This document shows positions 9,228-18,282 of a stretch of 64,000 nucleotides of DNA, one piece after another. The notes beneath the pieces were generated by a model. It did not search any database, was not told the origin of the DNA, and saw only the letters and a program-made list of their open reading frames with translations. The number at the start of each line of letters is the position of its first letter. Position 1 is the first letter of the stretch. The DNA is taken from positions 2,728,001-2,792,000 of the forward strand of contig NZ_CP117768.1 in NCBI RefSeq assembly GCF_028623165.1. Direction: 5' to 3'. A program made the translations under genes and the position numbers. The stretch comes from Nostoc sp. UHCC 0926 (GTDB lineage Bacteria; Cyanobacteriota; Cyanobacteriia; Cyanobacteriales; Nostocaceae).

Positions 9228-9556
9228 GGCATTGGCCAAACAGGGCACTTGTACTGAGCTTGTCCTGAGCGGCTTGCCTTGAGCGAACGCAAGAGCGTCT
9301 CTAAGAGTTGCCGAAAGGAACCGACTTGTGCCGACTTGTACTGAGCGGCGTCGTAAAGCCTGCGGCATAGCTACGCTTAGGGCGCAGCCTCTGGTAGAGT
9401 TGTATTGGGCATTAGTTATTCTTTCTCACTCTGTTTCCTCATCTCCCCCACTACCCACACTTTGATCAACAAGCAAACAGCATAAACTGTAACTTTACAA
9501 TACAGAGTTCAGCCCTGTAAGCTGCTAGCTGATGGGCTGAAGGCTGATAGCTAATT
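9228..9556. other. Intergenic repeat-rich region
   Basis: Positions 9250-9390 contain a palindromic repeat (GAGCGAACGCAAGAGCGTCTCTAAG and GCATAGCTACGCTTAGGGCGC) that recurs in related forms near 17520-17640, 36720-36830 and 63470-63500. No gene is seen. The stretch just before the next gene repeats AGCTGATGGGCTGAAGGCTGATAGC-like words. Confidence 0.5.
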
Positions 9557-11659
9557 ATGAAACGGCGCACGTTTTTACACAGAATTGGCTCAATACTCGC
9601 GGTATTGGGGCTGACTGAAGCTGAGTGGTTGACTTTGGGAAATCGCTATTATCAGGCTTTGGCAGAACCCAGCCCGCGCAAGTTGGCTTTGTTAATAGGT
9701 ATTAACGAATACCCAAAAATTCCAGACCTCAGTGGTTGTCTGACGGATGTAGAACTACAAAAAGAACTTTTGATTCACCGCTTTGGCTTCCAAGGGTCAG
9801 ATATTTTAACCTTAACTGAGGAAGAAGCTAGCAGGGAATTCATTGAGGCGGCTTTTTTGGATCACTTGGGCAAGCAAGCTAAACCCGGTGATGTGGTCCT
9901 ATTTCACTTTAGCGGCTATGGCAGCCGTGTCAAATTGGAAACATCGCCAGATCCAATGCAAAATGCTCTGGTGGCAGCCAATGTCAGCAAAAAATCACAA
10001 GATGAGAAAATAGTCAACTATATATTAGAAGAAACTCTACTGCTATTATTGCGATCGCTCCCCACAGACCGAGTAACAGCAGTATTAGATACTAGCTTTT
10101 ATGCTCCTAGCACAGTATTAGGATTAAAAATTCGCACCCTTGAGGAGTCACTAGCAAAGTTAGCAGCAGAGGAACTCGACTTTCTCAAACAACTTAAAAC
10201 TCAAAACTTACCCAGCACTCCGATTGTTTTAGCAGCTACCTCAGAGCCAAAGCAGCCAGCCAGAGAAGGACTTTTTTCTGGTTTTAGTGCCGGGTTATTT
10301 ACCTACGCCTTGACGCAGTATTTGTGGGAATTCACCCCAGCCACCACAATTAAAGTCGCCCTCTCTCATGTAGAAAATTCTCTATCCAAATTGGGTAGCA
10401 AACAGCAACCAGCGTTATTAAGTAATCAGAAAAATCCAGATGTAACGTCTCTACTGCCAGACGGGATCATCGGTGCCCAAGGCGTGGTGAGTGCCATTGA
10501 AGAAGACGGCAAAACTGTGCATCTGTGGTTAGCAGGATTACCTCCACAAGTGCTGCTATACTACGGAGTGAATTCTCGATTCACCCTAGAAACAACAGAG
10601 CAATTAGTATTGCGATCGCGGACTGGGTTAACTGCAAAAGCCCAAATTTCTAAAATTGAAGGTGCAAATTCCCTCCAAGTCGGGCAACTCGTCCAAGAAG
10701 CAGTCCGGGTTTTACCCCGAAATATTAATTTAACAATTGCTCTGGATACTGGATTGGAAAGAATTGAGCGGGTAGACGCTACAAGTGCCTTTGCTGGATT
10801 TTCCCATGTATCCACCGTACTATTAGGAGAAAAACCAGCTGATTATCTATTTGCCAAGCAACAGGAAATTCCCAGTCATTATGGTCTATTTTCTCTTGGT
10901 GGCGAGCTAATTCCCAATACCACTGAGGAAGTAAAAGAAGCAGTAAAATTAACAGTACAAAAGTTAGCGCCAATATTATCAACCCTGCTTGCAGCCAAGT
11001 TATGGCGACTTACAGAAAATCAAGGTTCTTCCCGCTTGGCTCTCAAGGCAACCTTAGAAATAATTAGTGAGATATCGCCTCGCGTCGTCATCCAGCGCCA
11101 AACAGCACGAACTTTCAAAACTGAAACTTCGATTAAAAAATCACTCCCCACTCCCGTTGTGCCAGTTGGTAGTCAAATGCAATATCGAGTGGAAAACCAG
11201 AGCGATCGCCCAGTATATTTAATCTTGCTAGGATTAAACAATAATCATACAGCAATTGCCTTCTACTCTTGGGACCTCCAAGAACCAAACACTGCGGACA
11301 CCAAACCCCTCCTCAAACAAGTCGTTATCGCCCCAGGTGAAACCCTTACCCTACCCCAAACTAATGCTGCTTCCGAATGGGTAATTTCAGGGCCAGCTTC
11401 TGAGTGCGAACAACAATTGATTTTTAGTACTGCCCCCTTTACTGCAACTCTCGCCGCCTTGAACACTACTAAATATTCCACAGCCGAAGAACAACCGATT
11501 GGCCCATTGTTGAATCCATTAGACGTTGCACAAGCCTTGCTACAAGACTTACATAATGCCAGCGCCCTCAAAACGGAGATGAATAGCACAGCAGCCGACT
11601 CATATATCTTGGATGTAAATAATTGGGCAAGTTTTAGCTTTAGTTTTCAGGTTGTGTAA
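9557..11659 (+). CDS. Tat-exported caspase-fold protein with substituted catalytic dyad (pseudo-orthocaspase)
   Basis: A 700-residue protein beginning with a twin-arginine-like signal (MKRRTFLHRIGSILAVLGL). Residues 41-185 match the p20 core of peptidase C14 / bacterial orthocaspases: KLALLIGINEYP, DVVLFHFSGYGS and VTAVLDTS. In active members the histidine lies in a 'SGHG' motif and the cysteine in 'DTCHSG'. Here these are SGYG (Tyr121) and DTSFYA (Ser180), so both catalytic residues are replaced. Such Tyr/Ser variants are known among cyanobacterial caspase homologues and are presumed non-proteolytic. The C-terminal region (about 290-700) contains a DUF4384-like beta domain (SDRPVYLILLGLNNNHTAIAFY), often seen with caspase domains. 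It stands alone. Confidence 0.85.
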   Translation: MKRRTFLHRIGSILAVLGLTEAEWLTLGNRYYQALAEPSPRKLALLIGINEYPKIPDLSGCLTDVELQKELLIHRFGFQGSDILTLTEEEASREFIEAAFLDHLGKQAKPGDVVLFHFSGYGSRVKLETSPDPMQNALVAANVSKKSQDEKIVNYILEETLLLLLRSLPTDRVTAVLDTSFYAPSTVLGLKIRTLEESLAKLAAEELDFLKQLKTQNLPSTPIVLAATSEPKQPAREGLFSGFSAGLFTYALTQYLWEFTPATTIKVALSHVENSLSKLGSKQQPALLSNQKNPDVTSLLPDGIIGAQGVVSAIEEDGKTVHLWLAGLPPQVLLYYGVNSRFTLETTEQLVLRSRTGLTAKAQISKIEGANSLQVGQLVQEAVRVLPRNINLTIALDTGLERIERVDATSAFAGFSHVSTVLLGEKPADYLFAKQQEIPSHYGLFSLGGELIPNTTEEVKEAVKLTVQKLAPILSTLLAAKLWRLTENQGSSRLALKATLEIISEISPRVVIQRQTARTFKTETSIKKSLPTPVVPVGSQMQYRVENQSDRPVYLILLGLNNNHTAIAFYSWDLQEPNTADTKPLLKQVVIAPGETLTLPQTNAASEWVISGPASECEQQLIFSTAPFTATLAALNTTKYSTAEEQPIGPLLNPLDVAQALLQDLHNASALKTEMNSTAADSYILDVNNWASFSFSFQVV

Positions 11660-12244
11660 ACATAGAATTCATTAACTTAGTTGTATATATAACAATTCAC
11701 TTAGAAAATTGCAACAATATGATCAGGCGATCGCTTCTGAATGATAGAGTCTAACCTCACATAGAATTGGTATAAGTAATAAATTAGACTTTTCAAACAA
11801 CCTCTAAGAAGTTGGGTATCTGAATACTTTGAAAAATTGACCTTTTGATAAACCATGTACAGATCAATACGCTTGAGTTAGAGCCACATAAAATATATTG
11901 CGTAGGTTGGTGAGCCACTGCGCCCTTGCAGTTTCCCGACAAGCCTTGCAAGTGGCGTTTGAGGAACAAAACCCAACCTAAACGGGCATTTGTTAGGTTT
12001 CATTTCGTTCAATATAACCTACAATTATTTTGAACTGAACTGTATTAATGTAGAGATGCAAAATTGCACTTCATACCGCCATGCTTTTGTGTATTTACAT
12101 GGTTTATCTGCCATCATCAAATATCTATAACTTTTGATTATTAAACTTTTTAAATAATTCATTCGCTAGACGGAGGAAAATAAGTAGTTAAATGTCTACT
12201 TTATTTATTAGGAGATGGCAATAAAATTTTTGAGGTAAAATATA
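11660..12244. other. Intergenic region with an inverted-repeat element
   Basis: Positions about 11895-12022 form a MITE-like element: it begins ATATTGCGTAGGTTGG and ends TTCAATATAACCTACAAT with internal CCCAACCTAAAC, so the ends are inverted copies of a 'GTAGGTTGGGTT' repeat also found at about 22990-23070 and 23465-23565. The rest is AT-rich and should contain the promoter of the PRC-barrel gene, whose ribosome-binding site GAGGT is at 12231-12235. Confidence 0.5.
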
Positions 12245-13138
12245 ATGGTTCTTTACAAATTAGAAGATTTTGAGCCTAACTATCGCGATACCTTTGAAGG
12301 TCAGGATATTAAGGGGCTTGGGGTTTATACACAAGGAAGTGATGAAAAAATTGGTAGTGTTACCGATGTTTTAGTGGATGAGGAAGGTCATTTCCGCTAT
12401 CTAGTCGTTGACTTAGGCTTTTGGATTTTTGGTAAAAAAGTGTTACTACCAATTGGTCGTGCCCGGATCGACTATAACGTTGATCGCGTCTACACAATTG
12501 GCTTGACTAGAGAGCAAGCAGAAAGTTTACCTGAGTTCAATGAACGCCAAACCCTTGATCATGACTATGAAGAACGGGTGCGTGGGGTATATCGCCAACC
12601 CACAGACTACACCCTTCCTGTAGAAGCTTCAACACCTGTAGACGCTTTAGCACCATTGCCTACACCGGCTACACCGACGCCTACGCCCACTTACAACCGT
12701 GATGACTATACTTACGAACGTGAGCCTTCTTTGTTTGGGTTAAATGAGCAAGATAATCAAACTCTGAAATTGTATGAAGAACGGCTGATTGCCAGTAAAC
12801 AACGCCAAAAAACTGGAGAAGTATCGATTGGTAAGCGTGTTGAGACTGATACTGCACGGATTGCAATCCCGATAGAAAGAGAGCGAGTTGTGATTGAGCG
12901 TGTAACTCCAGCAGATGCAGGTACTGCCGTTTCTGGGCGCGAAGCAGATTTCCGTGAAGGTGAAGTTGCTCGGATTGAAATCCACGAAGAAACTCCTGAT
13001 GTTCGCAAAGAAGCATTTTTGCGTGAAGAAGTCAGAGTTAAAAAAGTGGTAGATAAAGAGACAGTTGAAACCCAAGAAACTGTGCGTCGTGAAGAGTTAG
13101 ATGTGAATTCTGGTAATCTTCCGATTGAAGAACGCTAA
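12245..13138 (+). CDS. PRC-barrel and DUF2382 domain protein
   Basis: A 297-residue cytoplasmic protein. Residues 15-100 form a PRC-barrel (IKGLGVYTQGSDEKIGSVTDVLVDEEGHFRYLVVDLG, with FGKKVLLPIGRARID). After a Pro/Thr-rich linker comes a DUF2382 domain (LKLYEERLIASKQRQKTGEVSIGKRVETDTA, then IPIERERVVIERV), running to an acidic end. This architecture is common in cyanobacteria and in stress-resistant bacteria and is usually linked to stress, although no biochemical activity is established. The next gene in the same direction is a related protein, so the two form a paralogous pair, but each has its own upstream region. Confidence 0.85.
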   Translation: MVLYKLEDFEPNYRDTFEGQDIKGLGVYTQGSDEKIGSVTDVLVDEEGHFRYLVVDLGFWIFGKKVLLPIGRARIDYNVDRVYTIGLTREQAESLPEFNERQTLDHDYEERVRGVYRQPTDYTLPVEASTPVDALAPLPTPATPTPTPTYNRDDYTYEREPSLFGLNEQDNQTLKLYEERLIASKQRQKTGEVSIGKRVETDTARIAIPIERERVVIERVTPADAGTAVSGREADFREGEVARIEIHEETPDVRKEAFLREEVRVKKVVDKETVETQETVRREELDVNSGNLPIEER

Positions 13139-13146
13139 CTAAATAT

Positions 13147-13171
13147 AGTCATTAGTTACTAGCTAATGACT
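13147..13171 (+). terminator. Hairpin after the PRC-barrel gene
   Basis: AGTCATTAG (13147-13155) pairs with CTAATGACT (13163-13171) across a seven-base loop. No uridine run follows, so this is a weak or processing-type terminator at best. Confidence 0.35.
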
Positions 13172-13293
13172 AATAATTAATTCGCCACAGTGCAGGTGGG
13201 GCTGTAAAATTAGCTTTACCTGTGCTTATAATAGGTCAGAATCAGCACTACATTTAATTTAGCTAAGTAAAAAGCAGTTCATAAACTTTGCAT

Positions 13294-14190
13294 ATGAATA
13301 GCCAACCGATGACCAAAAACATTGGACAGGCAAACTCGAACTCTCGCACTAGCAGCTCACTAGCAGATTTGAAAAAGAAGGTAAATAATTTTGCTGTCAT
13401 CGATAAGCAAGGTCAGCTAGTAGGAGTAGTTCATGATTTAATTGTGGATACTAATCGTCGGCTAAACTTAGTTATATCTAACCAGGCGAATCAACAAACT
13501 GGAGAATATAATCAGCAATTAGGCGATAAACGTCCTTCTTTATTTCGATTGCAGAGCCAGAGAATCAAAAAAATCGACAAGCCGACTAAATCTGTTTTCA
13601 TAGACTTAAACAAATCAGAAATCGAGTATATGCCTGAATATTTAGAAACAGAAACACCAGGCGATAGCAACTCAACTGAGCAACTAGCCAATAATCGAAT
13701 TATAAATAGCCCAGTTGAGGCAACAAATTCAGAAGAGGCTAGCGAAGAACAGATTATTCGTCTATTAGAAGAACGACTAGTTGTTGAAAGCAGCAAGCGG
13801 AAAGTTGGTGAGGTAATTGTTCGCAAAGTAATTGAAACCCGGATGGTGCAAGTTCCTGTCCGGCGTGAAAAGTTGATTGTGGAACAAATTAGCCCAGAAC
13901 ACAAACAACTCGCAGAAATTGATTTAGGACAAGAGGAAATTGATGGTATTGACTTGACCCAAGTAGAAAGACTTGAAGTTACACATCTTGACAGCGCTTT
14001 AACGGTAAGCGGCGAATTTACTTCGCCTAAAACTGCTAGTTTATTGTTAAATGCGATCGCACTAGAGCTAAATCACGGATGCAAGCTGGTGCGAGTGACT
14101 ATTGCTGTTGAAGATGAGTCACACCAGAAAAAATACCAGGAGTGGTTTGACCGCTGTTCTAAAAGTCAATCAATAAAGCCAGAAAAATAA
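13294..14190 (+). CDS. Second PRC-barrel/DUF2382-type protein
   Basis: ATG 13294 is chosen over an in-frame TTG six bases upstream. The 298-residue product has a degenerate PRC-barrel at about residues 25-110 (NFAVIDKQGQLVGVVHDLIVDTNRRLNLVIS) and a DUF2382-type centre (IIRLLEERLVVESSKRKVGEVIVRKVIETRMVQVPVRREKL) clearly related to the upstream gene (EERLIASKQRQKTGEVSIGKRVET). The C-terminal 80 residues (ALTVSGEFTSPKTASLLLNAIALELNHG) are not shared with the neighbour. It is likely soluble and stress-linked by analogy; the function is unknown. Confidence 0.8.
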   Translation: MNSQPMTKNIGQANSNSRTSSSLADLKKKVNNFAVIDKQGQLVGVVHDLIVDTNRRLNLVISNQANQQTGEYNQQLGDKRPSLFRLQSQRIKKIDKPTKSVFIDLNKSEIEYMPEYLETETPGDSNSTEQLANNRIINSPVEATNSEEASEEQIIRLLEERLVVESSKRKVGEVIVRKVIETRMVQVPVRREKLIVEQISPEHKQLAEIDLGQEEIDGIDLTQVERLEVTHLDSALTVSGEFTSPKTASLLLNAIALELNHGCKLVRVTIAVEDESHQKKYQEWFDRCSKSQSIKPEK

Positions 14191-14211
14191 GTTTTTAGAA
14201 GATCCATTACT

Positions 14212-14240
14212 AGGGTGGGCATTGCACACCCTATTTTTTT
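14212..14240 (+). terminator. Rho-independent terminator
   Basis: AGGGTG (14212-14217) pairs with CACCCT (14227-14232) and is followed by A and seven T residues, 22 bases after the stop codon of the DUF2382 gene. Confidence 0.7.
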
Positions 14241-14353
14241 GCTGATTTAAGAAAAGAAAGTTGAAATTTCTGTTCTCTTTCGGGTAAGTGGAATGTCTCC
14301 AAAGCAACTTAATTTACAATACTAAGCAGTTGCCGTTCTTTTGGCTACTTGCA

Positions 14354-15268
14354 ATGAAATTTCGACTCAAGAGACTTTCACGGAAGAAACGAGAGCGTCT
14401 GATCCCACCTATTCAGATTCAAGTTCGAGATGGAAAATTTGAGATTATGGGTATGGGTGCATGGCATTCTTACTGGCGCGATCCCTACCATCTGCTGCTA
14501 ACGATTCCCTGGACTGGCTTTCTGATCCTGATTAGTGCTTTTTATGTAACTATTAATACTCTATTTGCCCTAGCTTACTTGATAGGAGGAGATTGTATTG
14601 CCAACGCCCGACCTGGCTCTTTTTTAGATGTGTTTTTCTTTAGTGTGCAAACCCTAGCATCCATCGGCTATGGGGCAATGTATCCTAAAACAACTTACGC
14701 CAACATTATTGTCACGATTGAAGCAATGATCGGTTTGGTGGGAATTGCTGTGATGACAGGACTAGCGTTTGCTCGGTTCTCCCGACCCACAGCCCGTGTG
14801 CTTTTTAGCCGTGTTGCTGTAATTACACCTCATGATGCGATGCCAACTCTGATATTTCGCACCGCTAATAAGCGCCGCAATACAATTTTGGAGGCGCAGA
14901 TGCGAGTCTACTTAATGCGCGACGAAGTAACCATAGAAGGGCAGTTCATGCGTCGGTTCTACGATCTTAAACTGCTGAGGAACCAAACACCAAGCTTCAC
15001 GTTAAGCTGGTCAGTGATGCATGTCATTGATGAGTTTAGTCCTCTATATGGGATGACACCAGAATCGTTAACCCAGACAAATACTATGCTGATCATTTCT
15101 TTGAGTGGCATTGATGAAACGGTTGCACAAGTGGTTAATGCCCGTCATAGCTATGGTGCTAATGAGATTTTGTGGAACAATCAATTTGTCGATATCTTCC
15201 ACCACACACCCGATGGACATCGCTACATTGATTACAACCGCTTCCACGATGTTTTACCTTTAGATTAA
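14354..15268 (+). CDS. Inward-rectifier type potassium channel (KirBac-like)
   Basis: ATG 14354 is preferred (an upstream in-frame GTG at 14288 would add 22 residues of no conserved character), giving 304 residues. Two transmembrane helices (about residues 50-80, PWTGFLILISAFYVTINTLFALAYL, and 120-145, ANIIVTIEAMIGLVGIAVMTGLAFARF) flank a pore loop with the selectivity filter TLASIGYG (T-x-G-Y-G type). The C-terminal cytoplasmic immunoglobulin-like domain of Kir channels follows (FRTANKRRNTILEAQMRVYLMRDE, ending HSYGANEILWNNQFVDIF). It forms a tetrameric inner-membrane K+ channel. The filter is canonical, with A instead of the usual D after GYG. Confidence 0.9.
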   Translation: MKFRLKRLSRKKRERLIPPIQIQVRDGKFEIMGMGAWHSYWRDPYHLLLTIPWTGFLILISAFYVTINTLFALAYLIGGDCIANARPGSFLDVFFFSVQTLASIGYGAMYPKTTYANIIVTIEAMIGLVGIAVMTGLAFARFSRPTARVLFSRVAVITPHDAMPTLIFRTANKRRNTILEAQMRVYLMRDEVTIEGQFMRRFYDLKLLRNQTPSFTLSWSVMHVIDEFSPLYGMTPESLTQTNTMLIISLSGIDETVAQVVNARHSYGANEILWNNQFVDIFHHTPDGHRYIDYNRFHDVLPLD

Positions 15269-15289
15269 AGGGGGTTAAATTCCTGAAAT

Positions 15290-15484
15290 TTACTCCAAAG
15301 TCTGATTGAGTTGTGGTTGTAAGGGTTTAACGACAACCCGACCATTTTCAATTACAGTGCAACTTTTAACCACGCTCTTGCTGTAGTTAACTGGTACATC
15401 CTGGCACTGGCTTTGGTGAGAGATATTTTGTTTTTGTTGTTGATTGAGGACGACAACACAACAGGCGCAGGAGGAGAAGGACAT
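15290..15484 (-). CDS. Possible small Cys-rich protein (64 aa)
   Basis: A minus-strand open frame from ATG 15484 with a Cys-rich N-terminus (SFSSCACC) and no homologous feature I recognise. It lies in an otherwise empty stretch, convergent with the Kir gene, but lacks a clear ribosome-binding site. It may be a chance frame. Confidence 0.25.
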   Translation of the reverse strand: MSFSSCACCVVVLNQQQKQNISHQSQCQDVPVNYSKSVVKSCTVIENGRVVVKPLQPQLNQTLE

Positions 15485-15794
15485 ATAAAATATTTTGATC
15501 TCTATATCTATTATCGCCCTACTGGTGCTGTTTAGCTGAAAAATTTGCTAACCATGTGTTTTGATAACTCAGGATAATAAGCAAACTAGCTGTGCGCCCC
15601 TAGCACCCCGAAATTTAATTCAGTGCCGGTTTAAAGCGTATGTGTGAAACTATAGTTAGTAAGTACTTGCTTTCTTGTGCTCGTAGCTTGTTTGATATAT
15701 CTAAACCAAGTAAACAGGAAAGCGGTTATAGATCCCGCCCCGCTTTCCTCCCTGCCCAAACAAGTTTGGCAGAGTTAGACAGTGGGTTTTTCTA
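15485..15794. other. Intergenic region, hydrolase promoter side
   Basis: It contains a fragment of the 'CTGTGCGCCCCTA' palindromic repeat (15590-15603) also seen at 18251-18282. No gene or terminator was recognised. The promoter of the following exported hydrolase should be in the second half. Confidence 0.45.
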
Positions 15795-17486
15795 ATGAAA
15801 AAATTTTTCAGATACCTGGGTTTCGGTTTGCTATCTACGTTTTTGACTGCTACTCCCGGATTGGGAGCTGAACGCATTAGCTTTTATTACCCTCCCTTCG
15901 GCGAATTCTACTTATCCGTGGACTCGCTGGAAACTTTTGCGAAAGTTGGCAAAATCGATCAAGATTTTTCATTTTATGCTAACCGTGCTACTCCCCAACA
16001 ACTCGCTCAACTGCGGGATCTGCTCCAGCAAAGGTTCAATGTCACTCCGACATTAGTATCTCAAGTTACCTACTCACCTATAGGCGAGGAGCTGGTGCAA
16101 CAACTGGGAAAATTACTCCTCACTGAGTCTCGAAAGAATGGCTTTTATGCCATACGTGCCTCTTTGATTTTGGCTGCTGCCGATCAAGAGGGCTTAACAG
16201 TTGTGAATTTGCTGCGGAAATTTCCTAGCAATACTATCCGGGTGAATTTTACAGAGGGGTTAAGGATAGTCGATAACTTATCGCAATTGATCAAAAAAAA
16301 GGATGAAGTTTTTGCCTCTCTTCAAAAAGAAGCGATCGCTGAAGCAGCCAATTCAACAATTGACTTCTCAAAACAGCCAGATTTGCGATCGCCTGGAAAA
16401 TACCGTTGGCAGAAAAAAAGCCTAGAGCTAAATGACATTTCTCGCAATCGCCGTCTACCCGTGGATATCTATCTGCCAAAAGCAGCTTCACCAAGCACTA
16501 AAGAACTGCCCTCGCCTCCCTTTCCCCTGATTGTAATTTCTCATGGCCTCGCCTCAGACCGCTCTACCTTTATCTACCTGGCTGAACATTTAGCATCCTA
16601 TGGTTTTGCCGTTGCTGTACTAGAACACCCTGGTAGTAATGCCGAACGCTTTCAGCTATACTTTGCGGGTTTGGCAGGGCCGCCAGACGCAGCAGAATTT
16701 ATTAACCGACCTTTGGATATCAAATATCTACTCAATCAACTCCAGCGTCTAGACAAATCTGATCCTACTCTCCAGGGAAAACTCAATTTTCAGCAAATTG
16801 GGGCGATCGGTCAGTCCTTTGGTGGTTATACTGTTTTGACTCTAGCAGGAGCAAATATTAACTTTGGGCAACTAAAGCTAGACTGTAATCCCAATAATTC
16901 ATCCTTTAATTTGTCGCTCTTTTTGCAGTGTCAAGCAACTAAGTTACCACCAATAAATTACGAACTCAAAGACGATCGCATCAAGGTTGTCATGGCGATT
17001 AATCCGTTTGACAGCTCAATTTTGGGTGAGGGTGGAATCAGTCAAATTAAAATTCCGGTAATGCTGGTAGCAGGTAGTCAAGATATTTTCGCTCCACCTG
17101 TATTTGAGCAAATTCGCCCCTTCACCTGGCTTTCTGACTCCAATAAGTATCTAGCTTTGATTGAAAACGCCACCCACTTTTCGGCGATCGGAGCTTCTAA
17201 AGATGATGTGTTACCTGTACCGCCTACCTTGCTGGGTCCTGATCGCGTTGCTGTTTATTCCTATCTCGATGCCCTAAGTGTAGCTTTTATGGAAACCCAT
17301 CTCCTCAATCGCCCTGAATACCGATCCTATTTGCAGCCATCCTACGCCACATTTATCAGTAAAGAGCCTCTGAATCTCAGTATTTTACAGTCTTTGTCGG
17401 CAGATCAGTTAAATCAAATTTGGAATGGGCCAACTGCCCAGTCAGCCAAACCATCAAATCTTCAACCTACCCCTACCCACCCTTAG
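15795..17486 (+). CDS. Exported alpha/beta hydrolase with DUF1400 N-terminus
   Basis: A 563-residue protein with an N-terminal signal peptide (KFFRYLGFGLLSTFLTATPGLGA, cleavage probably after GLGA). Residues 25-150 match the DUF1400 region that precedes the catalytic domain in many cyanobacterial hydrolases (ISFYYPPFGEFYLSVDSLETFAK). The catalytic domain carries the oxyanion region VISHGLASDRSTF, the nucleophile elbow GQSFGGY (Ser near residue 342), an acid-bearing VMLVAGSQDIFAPP and a His in ENATHFSA. It is a probable periplasmic esterase or lipase of the PAF-acetylhydrolase/dienelactone type; the substrate is unknown. Part of a paralogue of this gene is preserved in the chimeric pseudogene at about 27268. 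Confidence 0.85.
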   Translation: MKKFFRYLGFGLLSTFLTATPGLGAERISFYYPPFGEFYLSVDSLETFAKVGKIDQDFSFYANRATPQQLAQLRDLLQQRFNVTPTLVSQVTYSPIGEELVQQLGKLLLTESRKNGFYAIRASLILAAADQEGLTVVNLLRKFPSNTIRVNFTEGLRIVDNLSQLIKKKDEVFASLQKEAIAEAANSTIDFSKQPDLRSPGKYRWQKKSLELNDISRNRRLPVDIYLPKAASPSTKELPSPPFPLIVISHGLASDRSTFIYLAEHLASYGFAVAVLEHPGSNAERFQLYFAGLAGPPDAAEFINRPLDIKYLLNQLQRLDKSDPTLQGKLNFQQIGAIGQSFGGYTVLTLAGANINFGQLKLDCNPNNSSFNLSLFLQCQATKLPPINYELKDDRIKVVMAINPFDSSILGEGGISQIKIPVMLVAGSQDIFAPPVFEQIRPFTWLSDSNKYLALIENATHFSAIGASKDDVLPVPPTLLGPDRVAVYSYLDALSVAFMETHLLNRPEYRSYLQPSYATFISKEPLNLSILQSLSADQLNQIWNGPTAQSAKPSNLQPTPTHP

Positions 17487-17842
17487 TTAAGTAGTCGGAC
17501 AGAATTAATTACACAATGTCCGAAGCGAATGTAGCGTCTCTTTGCTACGCAACACTACTGCGAACGAGAGGCAACTCTTAGAGACGCTCTTGCTAGCTTG
17601 CTTCCCCGTAGGGGTACGCCAACGCTCGCAATGACGGTAAATATAGCGGTTCTCAATTGCATGGAATACAGACCTAACCCCCAGCCCCAACCCTTGTAGC
17701 GTTGGGGAGTAAGCCTCAAAGCCTCTCTCCTTTTAGCAGAGAGGAATGGAAGTGAGGTAAGAGTGTATTGCATCCAAACGAGAAGCGCTATATTTTTGTC
17801 CATCTACTTATAGTCGTTCTCAATGGCGTGGAATACAGGAAG
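17487..17842. repeat. Cluster of palindromic intergenic repeats
   Basis: Positions 17515-17640 hold a palindromic repeat (AGAGACGCTCTTGC..., CCCGTAGGGG, ending GCTCGCAATGACG) like those near 9250 and 29087. Positions 17640-17800 hold the inverted copy of the repeat at 4658-4800 (AACCCTTGTAGCGTTGGGG, GAGGAATGGAAGTGAGGT). Minus-strand open frames here are products of the repeats and are not called as genes. Confidence 0.55.
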
Positions 17843-18241
17843 CTACAAATCTGTTAGCAGCCTTGCTTTTCTCAGAATAAATGTCAGTACGGTTTCTTTT
17901 TTGGAAATGATAAGTCTAGCAACAGCAGCTTTAAAAGCTTGTTCTTTTTCCTTAATTTGGAGAATGGCGATCGCCCCCGTATTTCCTAGCTGCTGATATC
18001 GGTTGATTTCCTCCCTAGCTAATTCAGCAGCGGCTTCTGCTGTCTTGCACTTCTGTCTGAGTTGTAATTCTCCTGTTCGCTAGTCTCTTTGGTTGCGACT
18101 TAAGTCTGCTTTTGCGGATGCGATCGCCTATCGCATTGCATTGGACTCAGGAGTGACTTGAGTTTCTAGGGTTTTTAGTTGTGCGATCGATTTGCGATCG
18201 TTGTAACTGATTCTGCCGGATATACCGCTTCTGGTTTGAAT
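17843..18241 (-). pseudogene. HlyD-type membrane fusion protein fragment
   Basis: Read on the minus strand in one frame, this 133-codon stretch gives IAQLKTLETQVTP, AIASAKADLSRNQRD, GELQLRQK, TAEAAAELAREEINRYQQL and GAIAILQIKEKEQAFKAA, the long coiled-coil hairpin of HlyD/DevB-type periplasmic adaptor proteins of ABC and PCAT exporters. Two in-frame TAG codons interrupt it, and both ends of the protein are missing. It lies just upstream of the double-glycine precursor cluster, so it is probably the remnant of that cluster's export system. Confidence 0.6.
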
Positions 18242-18250
18242 GAGTACAAG

Positions 18251-18282
18251 GTAGGGGCGCACAGCTAGCTGTGCGCCCCTAC
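18251..18282. repeat. Perfect 32-bp palindrome of the GTAGGGGCGCA family
   Basis: GTAGGGGCGCACAGCT is followed directly by its exact reverse complement. A shorter member is at 31386-31413. This is a common class of interspersed cyanobacterial palindrome. Confidence 0.8.

Noticed and set aside
17505-17803. Minus-strand frames of 61 and 82 codons
   Set aside because: They lie entirely in repeats also found at 4658-4800 and 9250-9390.
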